A DNA stretch of 47,632 bases from positions 1 through 47,632 of the forward strand of contig CAZZCP010000011.1 in assembly GCA_964653235.1 (NCBI GenBank), written 5' to 3'. This document shows, in pieces, positions 18,821 to 27,020 of this stretch (position 1 is its first letter; every line of letters starts with the position of its first letter). This DNA comes from CAZZCP01 sp964653235. GTDB taxonomy: Bacteria > Bdellovibrionota > Bdellovibrionia > Bdellovibrionales > UBA840. The notes under the pieces were generated by a model that ran no database searches, was not told the DNA's origin, and saw nothing but the letters and a program-made list of their open reading frames with translations. The translations under genes were made by a program, and so were the position numbers.

Positions 18821-19745
18821 TCATCCTCTTCATCTTATGAATATCTTCACTGTCTGGATAAAAAGACCCTAGTTTTTGAATTTCAAATTCTGCCGCTTCA
18901 ATATTTCCAGATTGAAATAATAAGCTCACCCACTGAAGGTTTACCTCTAAGTCTTCTGGATTCTTTTCAAGAAAGTTACATACAGTAGTAATTGCAAATT
19001 CATAATCAAAGTCTTGTAGTGCTTGATTAGCTAGTAACTGAACTGTTGTTCGATTGAATGGATTGATTTCTAGGGCATTTTTTAAAAGTCCCCAAACCAA
19101 CTGACCATCAGCCAATTGTGAATGTATTAAAGCAAGTCCTGTCCAGGCACGATCATTCTTAGGGTTCAACTCTATCGCTCTTTGAAAAAACTCAATCGCT
19201 TTTTTATGATTTTTTCTTTGGATCTCTAATGTTCCATAGTTCACTTGGAGAATATCAGAATTTGGATTCAGCCTTAAAGCTCGATTGTAATTCTCTTCTG
19301 CTGATAAAAAATCACCCTTTTTAAGGTTTAAGTTGCCAATGAATTTGTAGATCTCGAAATTTTCAAATGGGCTTAAATTTTCTAAAAGTGCAGCATCAAA
19401 CAATACCCGAATTGCATCTTCAAAGCGATTCAATGCTTCAAGACTCTCTACCAATAAAATAGCATCTGTAAAAGATTTTCCGAGAACAAAGGCCTGCTCT
19501 AGACACCTTAAACTACTTTCGTATTGTTTCAGTTCATAGAAACAGATTCCCATATTTCTTAGAGCAAGCAAATCTTTGGCATTTTTTTGCAGTATATTGC
19601 CGCATAGACGAAGAGCCAATTCATACTCACGATTCTTCATCAAAAGCTCAGCACTTTGGTTTAGGTTTTCAAGTGAATGCCTTGAATTGGGTGGCGATGG
19701 CAAAGCCTGTTCATTCATTTTTTCAATTTCGTTGCTGTTTAGCAT
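18777..19745 (-). CDS. Tetratricopeptide-repeat protein
   Basis: A 322-residue protein built of about eight TPR units from residue 35 on, for example ALRNMGICFYELKQYESSLRCLEQA and the NYNRALRLNPNS / FQRAIELNPKN series. No signal peptide, so cytoplasmic. TPR superhelices bind proteins. It is first in the transcript that runs into the MAF-like protein and two GT9 enzymes; in Caulobacter a TPR-glycosyltransferase fusion (FlmG) modifies flagellin, so this TPR protein could recruit flagellin to the separate enzymes. That last step is inference. Confidence 0.88.
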   Translation of the reverse strand: MLNSNEIEKMNEQALPSPPNSRHSLENLNQSAELLMKNREYELALRLCGNILQKNAKDLLALRNMGICFYELKQYESSLRCLEQAFVLGKSFTDAILLVESLEALNRFEDAIRVLFDAALLENLSPFENFEIYKFIGNLNLKKGDFLSAEENYNRALRLNPNSDILQVNYGTLEIQRKNHKKAIEFFQRAIELNPKNDRAWTGLALIHSQLADGQLVWGLLKNALEINPFNRTTVQLLANQALQDFDYEFAITTVCNFLEKNPEDLEVNLQWVSLLFQSGNIEAAEFEIQKLGSFYPDSEDIHKMKRMIEEYNVRMERSKNG

Positions 19746-19877
19746 TTTACCTTCCTAGTAAAATATCAAATTATATAAGAGCAACATTGGTGCCAATTCA
19801 TTTGCAATTCTGTATTACTTAGAGTCTAAACAGACAGAGGCTTGACTAGTAAGAATTCTTTTTCGTCAATTTCTTGA

Positions 19878-20297
19878 CTAAAACTCTTGGTCTAAGATCT
19901 TATTTGGCTTTTCACTATTGTAGGCACCAAAGACTTTTCGATTTTTTGCAGTTGAAGTGATTTCTTTCACAATTTCAATTTTTTGTTCATTCAGAATAGA
20001 AATGATTTCTAGATCTTGTTCTAGTATTCGACGAATGATTTCATCTCGCTTCTTCAGTTCATAACGAATACTAGTCTTTATTTGATCGCTTGGTTCAAAC
20101 CTAAGGCTGGATGCAATATCTTCGATTTTATTCTCTAGTATATCAATAATATCAATGATGCTTTGTCTTGTTTTATAGAAATCTTCAATTTGTTCAAATT
20201 TTTTAGATTTTAAATTTTTGAGCTGCTCGTTATTAATAGTATAAAACTTTTTTAAATAACGATTTCTTTCTTCCATATAGAAAATTATTTTTTTCAT
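19878..20297 (-). CDS. FliT/FlgN-like flagellar chaperone (probable)
   Basis: A 139-residue, strongly helical, charged protein with coiled-coil character over most of its length. It starts by ATGA overlap with the stop of fliS, exactly where fliT usually sits (fliD-fliS-fliT). FliT guards the filament cap protein FliD before export. Sequence conservation of FliT is poor, so the call rests on position, size and helical make-up. Confidence 0.6.
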   Translation of the reverse strand: MKKIIFYMEERNRYLKKFYTINNEQLKNLKSKKFEQIEDFYKTRQSIIDIIDILENKIEDIASSLRFEPSDQIKTSIRYELKKRDEIIRRILEQDLEIISILNEQKIEIVKEITSTAKNRKVFGAYNSEKPNKILDQEF

Positions 20298-20731
20298 TTT
20301 TCTTTTTCCTCAAGAATTTTTTTTCGCTCAAATTCTAGATTTATATTATTCTTCTTAATCTCTTCAACAGCTTGCTTCCAGCCATCGTAAAGTGTATCTA
20401 ATATTTTTAAAACATTATCTAAATGCTCCACCTTATTCTGAATGTTTGCCTGATTGAGTTCATCGGTCATATACATATAAAGTTGCTCAAGTTGTGCTGA
20501 AAGCTCTCCACCCACTTTGTGATCAAGCGAATTATTTAGCTCTAAGATGATATCGTATGCTTTACCAATGTTCTCGCATTTTTGAGATATCTCTTTTTTC
20601 TCCATCGCAATTCGAGCTCTCTTTACAAATTTGATTGCTCCTTCATAAAGCATTAATAGTATCTTCTCTCGACTTGCACTTTGAACAGAGGTTTTTTTGT
20701 ACTGTTGATAACCCTTTTGTTTCGTAGACAT
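20294..20731 (-). CDS. fliS: Flagellin export chaperone FliS
   Basis: A 145-residue helical protein with the FliS pattern: YQQYKKTSVQSASREKILLMLYEGAIKFV, then KCENIGKAYDIILELNNSLD and GGELSAQLEQLYMYM. FliS binds the C-terminal end of flagellin in the cytoplasm, preventing early polymerisation. It lies 8 bases after the fliD stop. AGGAA sits immediately ahead of the ATG. In CsrA/FliW-type bacteria FliS also influences flagellin level, fitting the csrA-fliW genes further along. Confidence 0.92.
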   Translation of the reverse strand: MSTKQKGYQQYKKTSVQSASREKILLMLYEGAIKFVKRARIAMEKKEISQKCENIGKAYDIILELNNSLDHKVGGELSAQLEQLYMYMTDELNQANIQNKVEHLDNVLKILDTLYDGWKQAVEEIKKNNINLEFERKKILEEKEK

Positions 20732-20739
20732 TTCCTACC

Positions 20740-22134
20740 CTATACTCCCAAGTTCGCTGGAGCTGCTCCTAACCTTGAAGAAAGAATACCTGATTGGCTT
20801 TGTAGCCTTCCAATTGTAGACTCTAAGTTTCCAAATCGTCGACGAAGACTTCTTTCTTTTGATACAAGACGGCGCTCAATATTATCAATTCGCTGGTCAA
20901 TCCTATCTATTTGATTTTCTAATGATCTCTTACGATTTGAAAGAGGACCGAAGGCTTGATCTGTGAAATTTCGTACAATAGTCCTAAGCTGTGGCACAAA
21001 GCCGGTTGTAAATCCATCTCCATTTAAAAACCTTCTTACATTGTTTGGATCAGATGCAAGTACTGTATTAAATGTATCTTCTTTATAATCTAGAGTACCA
21101 TTTCTATTGAACTCTATACCAATCTGATTGAGTCGTGAAATCGAACCAACGCCAAGTATTTGACCTTGCAGAAGACGTCTCAAGCGACTTTCAATCTGTC
21201 GCAAGAGGCTATCACCACCTAAGGTTCTTGAAGTATCTGAATTCTGAGTCAATTGGTTTTGTTGCTGTATGAAAGCAAGAACATCATTGATTGCATCAAC
21301 AAAATCTTTTACTTTTCCAGATACTACTTCCATATCTTCTTTGATTCTGATGTTGATCTCTTCACCAGGCGCTGCTTTTTTTAATTCTAAAGTTACTCCT
21401 GGAATCAAATCTGGAAGAGTATTATCCGGCACCTCAATTTCAAATCCATCCAATTTGATTTTACCATTTTGTGCAGGCAGTTTTTTGTCAAAGTACATAT
21501 CTTGATCACCATCAAGAAGGTAAAGTGTTGGATAGACCACTTCATTTTCTTCACCAACTCCAACTCCAGTAATCATCAATCTATATGGCAAATCTTCATC
21601 GGTTTTATCATTGATTACTGTTGCCAAAAGTCCTATTTCTGAACGATTGATTTTGTTAGCCACTGTTTCTAAAGTGTTATCTTCACCGTCTATAAAAACT
21701 TCTTTAGTGCCTGAGGGAGTTTCAAATGAAAAATATCCTACACCAATTTCGGTTTCATTTTTATCTGGAAATCCATTTGAAAGAGCCGCGGCTTTTCGAG
21801 CCAATTGCAAGACTTCAACATTCCAGTTTCCTTTTACAGCAGCTTGGGGGTCTACAGTACCGGTTACAATTCTTTCGTCTGCAGAAATCAACTTTAGGTC
21901 ATTAAAGCCTTTGCTGTTAGCGAGCTCACCAATGGTTCCCGTTATCTTACGAACTTTATCTGTAAGATCATTTACAAGCTTTAAACGACTTTCAACTTTT
22001 TCTTTCTTAAAGTTCAAGTTTTCAATGGGAATTCTCTCAGCTTGTATTAGCTGATCGACAATATTCGGTGGTAAGCCCGAATTATTACCTATGCCAGTAA
22101 TGACCGGTGGCAATGATCCTCCTGATTTATGCAC
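20740..22134 (-). CDS. fliD: Flagellar filament cap protein FliD
   Basis: A 464-residue FliD/HAP2. The N-terminal region (ITGIGNNSGLPPNIVDQLIQAE) and the C-terminal coiled region (LENQIDRIDQRIDNIERRLV) fit the family; internal TGTVDPQAAVKGNWNVEVLQLA is the FliD_N motif. It forms the cap that guides flagellin assembly at the tip. Two starts are possible: GTG at 22134 with AGGAAG before it, and TTG at 22113 with a stronger AGGAGGA but tight 4-base spacing. The protein is otherwise intact. Confidence 0.94.
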   Translation of the reverse strand: MHKSGGSLPPVITGIGNNSGLPPNIVDQLIQAERIPIENLNFKKEKVESRLKLVNDLTDKVRKITGTIGELANSKGFNDLKLISADERIVTGTVDPQAAVKGNWNVEVLQLARKAAALSNGFPDKNETEIGVGYFSFETPSGTKEVFIDGEDNTLETVANKINRSEIGLLATVINDKTDEDLPYRLMITGVGVGEENEVVYPTLYLLDGDQDMYFDKKLPAQNGKIKLDGFEIEVPDNTLPDLIPGVTLELKKAAPGEEINIRIKEDMEVVSGKVKDFVDAINDVLAFIQQQNQLTQNSDTSRTLGGDSLLRQIESRLRRLLQGQILGVGSISRLNQIGIEFNRNGTLDYKEDTFNTVLASDPNNVRRFLNGDGFTTGFVPQLRTIVRNFTDQAFGPLSNRKRSLENQIDRIDQRIDNIERRLVSKERSLRRRFGNLESTIGRLQSQSGILSSRLGAAPANLGV

Positions 22135-22208
22135 GCTCTTCCTGAGCTATTTTGAATATAACATGTTATAGGATAAGTTAGAATCTTTAGGGGTTTAGAT
22201 CTAAAATC

Positions 22209-22568
22209 TTATAGACTTTTGTTAAGAAGATGACCCTTATTGAACTGTTCATCTACCTGTAAAAAAGCCCAGACTTCATTGGGAGGTATACGACGTAAGA
22301 CCTTACCAGTATAGTCTTCAATATAAACGACAAACCCTGTATCTTTGACTTCGTATCGAATATTGAGGTTTTTATCACGAAAGTTGGGATTTTTCTTTAA
22401 TTTCTCGATAGATTCTTTGAGATCATCTTCAGTAAAACTCTTCTCTTTCTCAGAGCTTTGATAGCCTTGGTCTTTTTGCTCTTTATTGCCACTATGTTCT
22501 GTCTTGGCCTCTTTTTTAGCCTGAACATCTGTTGCCTGGATCGTGCTAGAAATCGATCGAATATTCAT
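22209..22568 (-). CDS. flaG: FlaG family protein
   Basis: A 119-residue protein with a disordered, charged first half and a C-terminal FlaG domain (NIRYEVKDTGFVVYIEDYTGKVLRRIPPNEVW). FlaG genes sit beside fliD in many bacteria and affect filament length. Here it lies between flagellin 1 and fliD, 74 bases before the fliD start. Size is normal. Confidence 0.88.
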   Translation of the reverse strand: MNIRSISSTIQATDVQAKKEAKTEHSGNKEQKDQGYQSSEKEKSFTEDDLKESIEKLKKNPNFRDKNLNIRYEVKDTGFVVYIEDYTGKVLRRIPPNEVWAFLQVDEQFNKGHLLNKSL

Positions 22569-22674
22569 AATTTTTTATCGGTAGATTGTATCTTGCAAAT
22601 AAGGCTAGTCTTGAAAACCAGACTTTTTATAGAGAAGATTCACATTCTTTTGAAAATCTCTATAACCCAAAGGT

Positions 22675-22699
22675 CCTCTAGAGGAAGTACCTCTAGAGG
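22675..22699. repeat. Tandem perfect palindromes behind flagellin 1
   Basis: The 10-base palindrome CCTCTAGAGG occurs at 22675-22684 and again at 22690-22699, five bases apart. In RNA either could form a homodimer-like or alternative stem. It lies 56-80 bases past the flagellin 1 stop, within a wider folded 3' region. Confidence 0.6.
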
Positions 22700-22725
22700 T
22701 GGGTTGACCAAGAGAATTGACTCTC

Positions 22726-22754
22726 TTTATGGCCAGGAGCCAAAGCTCCATAAA
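22726..22754 (-). terminator. Hairpin directly after the flagellin 1 stop
   Basis: Inner stem GGAGC/GCTCC (22736-22749) with outer TTTAT/ATAAA (22726-22730, 22750-22754). It begins immediately after the stop codon at 22755. There is no clear T run, so it may protect the mRNA 3' end rather than terminate transcription. Confidence 0.45.
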
Positions 22755-23588
22755 TTATCCAATTAAGTTCAATGCAACCGAAGGATCGTTGTTCGCTTGA
22801 ATCAATACTGCTTGCGAAGCACTTTGAAGAACTCTATTTTTCATCAAATCCGAAGTTGCAGAAGCTACATCAGTATCTCGAATTCGAGAATTTGCAGCCG
22901 ATATGTTCTCAATTGCATTTCCTAAGTTTTCTTGCGTTGAGATCAATCTGTTTTGCAATGCACCTAGCTCTGATCTCTGACCGTTTACAATATATTGAGC
23001 TTCTTCAAGCTTCACAAGAGCATCTCTTGCACCTTCTTTTTCAGAGAAATCAAGATCCTCTAAGTCTAGTTGACTCATACGTATATCAATTTTACTGGCA
23101 TCAAAAGAGATACGATCTTTAAAGTCATCGTTTCCAATATCTACCTGATAATCGAAAACTTCGCCTGTACCATTCAATAGATTTGTCGTTCCAAATCGAG
23201 TAGACTCTGCGATACGATCTACTTCTAATTTTAGCTGTTTAACTTCTTTGTCTAGAAATCCTCTTTCTCTGTTTCCGACAGAATCAGATGCCGATTGAAC
23301 TGCCAGCTCACGAAGTCGAACAAGAATATTTGAAACTTCGTTAATACCGCCCTCAGCAACCTGAATCATAGATTGACCGTCAAGAGCGTTTCTTTGAGCC
23401 ACTGTGTACCCACTGATCTGACCTTTTAAACTTTCACTTAAAGCCAATCCAGCTGCATCATCAGCCGCTTTTGTAATTCTGCTACCAGATGACAATTGAG
23501 CCATACTTGTAGTCATTGCACGTTGTGTTTTATCCAACGAATTTTGTGCGTTGATCGATTGGATATTTGTAGAAATGCGAATAGCCAT
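22755..23588 (-). CDS. fliC: Flagellin 1
   Basis: A 277-residue flagellin of the short kind, having D0/D1 coiled domains and only a small middle part. N-terminus MAIRISTNIQSINAQNSLD and the SSGSRITKAADDAAGLALSE motif, and the C-terminal NDPSVALNLIG end, are canonical. The ATG at 23588 is chosen over the longer frame because AGGGGGA precedes it and it matches flagellin N-termini. A sigma-28-like promoter lies about 190 bases upstream. Translation is probably controlled by CsrA (see leader hairpin). Filament subunit, exported by the flagellar type III system. Confidence 0.96.
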   Translation of the reverse strand: MAIRISTNIQSINAQNSLDKTQRAMTTSMAQLSSGSRITKAADDAAGLALSESLKGQISGYTVAQRNALDGQSMIQVAEGGINEVSNILVRLRELAVQSASDSVGNRERGFLDKEVKQLKLEVDRIAESTRFGTTNLLNGTGEVFDYQVDIGNDDFKDRISFDASKIDIRMSQLDLEDLDFSEKEGARDALVKLEEAQYIVNGQRSELGALQNRLISTQENLGNAIENISAANSRIRDTDVASATSDLMKNRVLQSASQAVLIQANNDPSVALNLIG

Positions 23589-23591
23589 TGG

Positions 23592-23627
23592 AGTCCCCCT
23601 TATAAAATGGCAATAGGAATCCTTTCC
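23592..23627 (-). promoter_or_regulatory. Candidate CsrA-binding leader of flagellin 1
   Basis: On the sense strand a small hairpin GGAA-AGGA-TTCC (23616-23627) puts GGA in its loop, and a second GGA lies in the Shine-Dalgarno AGGGGGA just ahead of the ATG. Two GGA sites, one upstream hairpin and one over the ribosome site, is the arrangement known from the Bacillus hag leader. The stem is only 4 bp, the weakest of the three flagellin leaders. Confidence 0.4.
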
Positions 23628-23681
23628 CATCCACAGGCCTAAACCCACTTAGGTATACTGCGGCTGTTCTCCGAACACTTT

Positions 23682-23738
23682 GGTTGAATGTATTGGAGCC
23701 TGCACGATCGCGATTTTTTTTAGAAAAAGTGCAGTCAC
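23682..23738 (+). repeat. Flagellin-leader shared element, copy 1 (antisense to flagellin 1)
   Basis: Begins GGTTGAATGTATTGGAGC and ends TGCAGTCAC. The same 18-base head and 9-base tail occur at 29351-29400 in the leader of flagellin 3, but there on the sense strand. So the element is inverted between the two flagellin leaders. Confidence 0.65.
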
Positions 23739-23749
23739 TCACTTTTTCT
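23722..23749. promoter_or_regulatory. Hairpin with CAGTCAC(T) loop in flagellin 1 leader
   Basis: Perfect 10-bp stem AGAAAAAGTG / CACTTTTTCT around the loop CAGTCACT. It lies about 20 bases after the expected transcript start, so it would be in the 5' untranslated region. The same loop core appears in two hairpins upstream of flagellin 3. Confidence 0.55.
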
Positions 23750-23775
23750 TTCGTAACCATGTATGCTCAAACACT

Positions 23776-23802
23776 CTTTCGGCCAGGTCGGGGAATACCT
23801 TA
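23776..23802 (-). promoter_or_regulatory. Sigma-28-like promoter of flagellin 1
   Basis: On the minus strand TAAG (23802-23799), 15 bases, then GCCGAAAG (23783-23776), close to the consensus TAAA-N15-GCCGATAA. Predicted start near 23768, leaving a leader of about 180 bases. Confidence 0.6.
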
Positions 23803-24003
23803 GTCAAGGCCAGTGAATCTAGACCATTGTCTGTTTGAAACTAGACTTAGGTTTTGAAATTAAGACCATTGTACTAAGACCTTTTCACTAAAAGTCTTGT
23901 ATCAAGCTTTAGTCTACCCTGACTTATAGAAGATGGACTTTGTTCTTAAGACCACAAACATAGGGCAATTTGAAATAGCATGATTGTGAAGACATAATGA
24001 AAT
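23803..24003. other. Intergenic region upstream of flagellin 1 promoter and PilZ gene
   Basis: No gene seen. Contains a direct repeat AGACCATTGT at 23821-23830 and 23863-23872, and several AAGACC/AAGTCTT words. The start region of the plus-strand PilZ gene must be driven from here, but no convincing promoter stands out. Confidence 0.4.
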
Positions 24004-24702
24004 ATGTCTGAAAAACAAGAAGATATTTTTTCGAAGATAGATACTGAGAAAGCTCGAAAAAGAATTTATCAGTATCTAACTGAACTTGATATCGAAATTC
24101 AGATTCAACTCAAAGAAACGATTGTAAAAGTAAGGTCATTTAAAGAGCTAGATGGCAATTTAGTGATTTTTCGAAATTTGATCGAGATGGGGCAAAAAGA
24201 AGATGTCATCGTTAGTTTTACCATTGAACCTGATCGTTATTTTTTGCATTCTAGTATTCACCAAAAAGATATGAATGCTATTTTGTACCTAACGGATGCA
24301 CTTTATAAGCTTCAAAGAAGAAAAAACTTTCGTATGTCTATACCTGCGAAATGGGAGGGAGTTGCAAGATTCATCAATTTCGTCCCAGATCAATTCTCCT
24401 CAGAATATATTCTAAATGATCTAAGTACTGGTGGATTTAGCGTTTTGATTCCCTTCTCTGTTTCACAAACAGTAAAGCTACAAACTGGTATGAAGATCAA
24501 TGGGCATCTATACATAGAAGGCAGACTCGATTTTCATTTTAAAGCAATTTTAAGACATTCTCGTCAAGTTGGAACCAAATTAAATCCTCAAATGCGTCTC
24601 GGTCTTGAATTCGACAATCTGCCCACTGGTGATGAAAACACAATTCAGTCACTTTTAATGCAAGTTCATCGAGAAGTCTTTGCAAAACTCAGGGGAAAAT
24701 AA
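24004..24702 (+). CDS. YcgR-like PilZ domain protein
   Basis: A 232-residue protein with an N-terminal YcgR-type domain (about 20-100) and a C-terminal PilZ domain. The c-di-GMP signature is visible: RRKNFR (RxxxR) at the hinge and NDLSTGGFS as the second motif. YcgR-type proteins slow or reverse flagellar motors when c-di-GMP is high. It sits next to flagellin 1, supporting such a role. The gene converges with the following gene; their stops are one base apart. Confidence 0.82.
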   Translation: MSEKQEDIFSKIDTEKARKRIYQYLTELDIEIQIQLKETIVKVRSFKELDGNLVIFRNLIEMGQKEDVIVSFTIEPDRYFLHSSIHQKDMNAILYLTDALYKLQRRKNFRMSIPAKWEGVARFINFVPDQFSSEYILNDLSTGGFSVLIPFSVSQTVKLQTGMKINGHLYIEGRLDFHFKAILRHSRQVGTKLNPQMRLGLEFDNLPTGDENTIQSLLMQVHREVFAKLRGK

Positions 24703-24703
24703 T

Positions 24704-26986
24704 TTATTTCTTCCTTAGAAAACACCGATTGGTTTGCTCTTTTGAGATTGCAGGGGCTCTTTCCTGACGTCTTTTTTCAAGTGCATCAGCATAGCTTCGA
24801 GGAGCTAGTCCACGCTCACGACGACGGCGGTTCCAGCGGTAAACATCATCTGATATTGCATTCATCAATTCATGAGCTTGGCGAAAATAGCTGGGTTGCG
24901 GAATGCCATCTCTAATTCCCTTTACTGCATCTTTAAGTTTACGGCGGTCAAAAAGCTTAGATTTGGCTGGATTGCTCTTATCTCGAGGCTGTACTCTGCG
25001 AATCGCTTGCTCCAAATAATCTAAGCTCGGTAGAGCTTTATCATCTGAATACGCAAGAGCTCGCATCATTCGCTTGTAAACTGAATTGCCCTGGCGAACG
25101 ACTTTTGGGTCAGGATTGTTATTGATTGTATCTAAAAGCCTCCCCAGTCTCTGCGCATATGCTGGCTGCTTCTCCAATCTGGTTGCAGCTCTTGCAATGG
25201 TTCTACGAGACATAGAAGCCATGTTCTGTCTGCCTAGAACTCGAAGATAATTTTCAGCCGACTGACCGCCAGTTCGTTTCCAGGTGTAGATACTTCGAGA
25301 ACTCGGCCCACCGATACCAGGAAACTCATCCCACTTTTCAGGATCATTCATTCGGCGATAAGGACTGCCCCTTCCATAATCGAGCCGGCTATAGTAAAAA
25401 CCTCTTTCACTTTGATTCGCATCAGGTGAGTTTCTTCGATCGAGTCTCTCTGGAGACCCATTGCTTGAAACCTGCCGATGGCGAGCATAAAGCCTGCCAT
25501 CTTGCAAAAGTACTTGAGTCCCATCGGGCGCCCTTCTCCACTGAGAGTTGGGAACTTGATCCAAAGCTTCGACAGTGGCCGGAGTGCTTATCTCTTCGGC
25601 AAATTTCTCTTTGGGAGCTGGAGATTTAAAAAAGTCTCTCGAAGCTTCGGCGATGGCATTTTTCATGCGGTTTCCACGAGTCATATACGAGATACCTTTG
25701 CCAACGGCAACCTCAAGACCTCCGACCATCTCTATTAAATGAACGACAGTACGGCAAACCATTTTGGCCTTCGCATCAGCACTTAGGCAGACATCAAAAA
25801 TTTCGAATTGATCGGTAAGAGCACTTTTAGCCATATCATAGAGCTGACCAATCATATCGAGCATCATTTTACCACCCTCAATAGCCTCAGCGGCATAAGC
25901 AAAGCCAACATTGCTCATTACCGCGTTCTGAAACCACATCGGCATCCATTCAAAGTCTTTAGGATTTTCTGCAATCAATTTATCCCATTTTTGCCGATTT
26001 CTTTCAAAGTAGTTGTCTCCATCTTTGTCTTTAGAAAAAATTCGATCTGCAAAACCATAGGCCTCTTCAAATGCGGCTCTAGCGCTTCCAAGTGCAAATT
26101 CAAAAAAACCAAGCTCTCCATCATCTGATAGAAGATCAGAATATCTTCCTTTTATGTCTTGCTTCTCCGCAAAATCTACCCAACCATTTTTTGCCATTTT
26201 ACCAAGGTCAAATAAACCAGTAAATAAATCTGCAATCCCGTAGAGACCGCCTTCAATACAAGCCGCTGCTCCAATGGCTACAGGCGCAGCCGGAACAGCC
26301 GGAGTTATAAGATTATCGGAAACTCCAAGTCGTCTTAACCAGGGAGCCTTTTGTTCTTCGGGTACATCTTCGCAGAAGTCTTTGTTGGCAAGCCTTGCAA
26401 CTTGAAGAGAATCTTCAAGGCTACTTTCAACTTGCTCTGCTGCAGCCTCTTCAATTGCACAATCTGTACAAGATTCTTGTGCCGCGGTACTTGAATCTTC
26501 GGCAACAGATCTTTTCTTGAGTAAATAACTCGGCCCGAGCTTGCTGATAACAAGTGGGTATTTATCAATTTTCTCTAAAGACATATAGGTAATAAAGTAA
26601 TTCTTTTTACCGATATAGTAGTGCCTCTCAACAAAATATCTTTTGATATTCTTTGCATCAATCAGATACCCCTTAATATTGACTATGCTTGAATTTTTAA
26701 TCGATGATCGTACTTTTAGTTTTTCTACTTTTACTTTTTTAAAACCAAACATAGCTCTACCAAAGTAATTTTTAGCCATTTCATACGCAGGTGCCAAATG
26801 CTTCTGGTTTAGTTTTTGCGGATTGAATGCATGCGTGGTTTTTTGTTTGATGTAGACCAAAGCATCACCCTGCTCATTCGAATACATTTTGATGTTTTTA
26901 TTGGTTCGATTCAGATAGAAACCATAGTCGGTCAGCTGAGCCTGAGCAGTTGATAACAAGACAAAGAATAAAAACAAAGTTTTCAT
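24704..26986 (-). CDS. Large secreted protein of unknown function
   Basis: A 760-residue protein with a clear signal peptide (MKTLFLFFVLLSTAQA). No family recognised. The front part (20-150) looks globular, with basic/aromatic residues. A CTDC pair at about residue 173 and several other cysteines suggest disulfides. A glycine/alanine-rich hydrophobic stretch follows around 230-260 (VAIGAAACIEGGLYGIADLF). The last 250 residues are strongly basic, helical and arginine-rich. The layout (secreted head, hydrophobic middle, basic tail) is compatible with an effector or toxin-like protein but nothing proves it. It stands alone on its strand. Confidence 0.7.
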   Translation of the reverse strand: MKTLFLFFVLLSTAQAQLTDYGFYLNRTNKNIKMYSNEQGDALVYIKQKTTHAFNPQKLNQKHLAPAYEMAKNYFGRAMFGFKKVKVEKLKVRSSIKNSSIVNIKGYLIDAKNIKRYFVERHYYIGKKNYFITYMSLEKIDKYPLVISKLGPSYLLKKRSVAEDSSTAAQESCTDCAIEEAAAEQVESSLEDSLQVARLANKDFCEDVPEEQKAPWLRRLGVSDNLITPAVPAAPVAIGAAACIEGGLYGIADLFTGLFDLGKMAKNGWVDFAEKQDIKGRYSDLLSDDGELGFFEFALGSARAAFEEAYGFADRIFSKDKDGDNYFERNRQKWDKLIAENPKDFEWMPMWFQNAVMSNVGFAYAAEAIEGGKMMLDMIGQLYDMAKSALTDQFEIFDVCLSADAKAKMVCRTVVHLIEMVGGLEVAVGKGISYMTRGNRMKNAIAEASRDFFKSPAPKEKFAEEISTPATVEALDQVPNSQWRRAPDGTQVLLQDGRLYARHRQVSSNGSPERLDRRNSPDANQSERGFYYSRLDYGRGSPYRRMNDPEKWDEFPGIGGPSSRSIYTWKRTGGQSAENYLRVLGRQNMASMSRRTIARAATRLEKQPAYAQRLGRLLDTINNNPDPKVVRQGNSVYKRMMRALAYSDDKALPSLDYLEQAIRRVQPRDKSNPAKSKLFDRRKLKDAVKGIRDGIPQPSYFRQAHELMNAISDDVYRWNRRRRERGLAPRSYADALEKRRQERAPAISKEQTNRCFLRKK

Positions 26987-27020
26987 GTAAGTTATATCGA
27001 CAAAAATTTAAAAAATTTTC

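Noticed and set aside
21611..22054. Open frame of 147 codons opposite fliD
   Set aside because: Lies wholly antisense to a well-conserved gene, lacks a ribosome site and any family pattern.
23589..23760. Longer N-terminus or separate small protein ahead of flagellin 1
   Set aside because: Reads through the leader structures; true flagellin starts with MAIRIS after a clear ribosome site.
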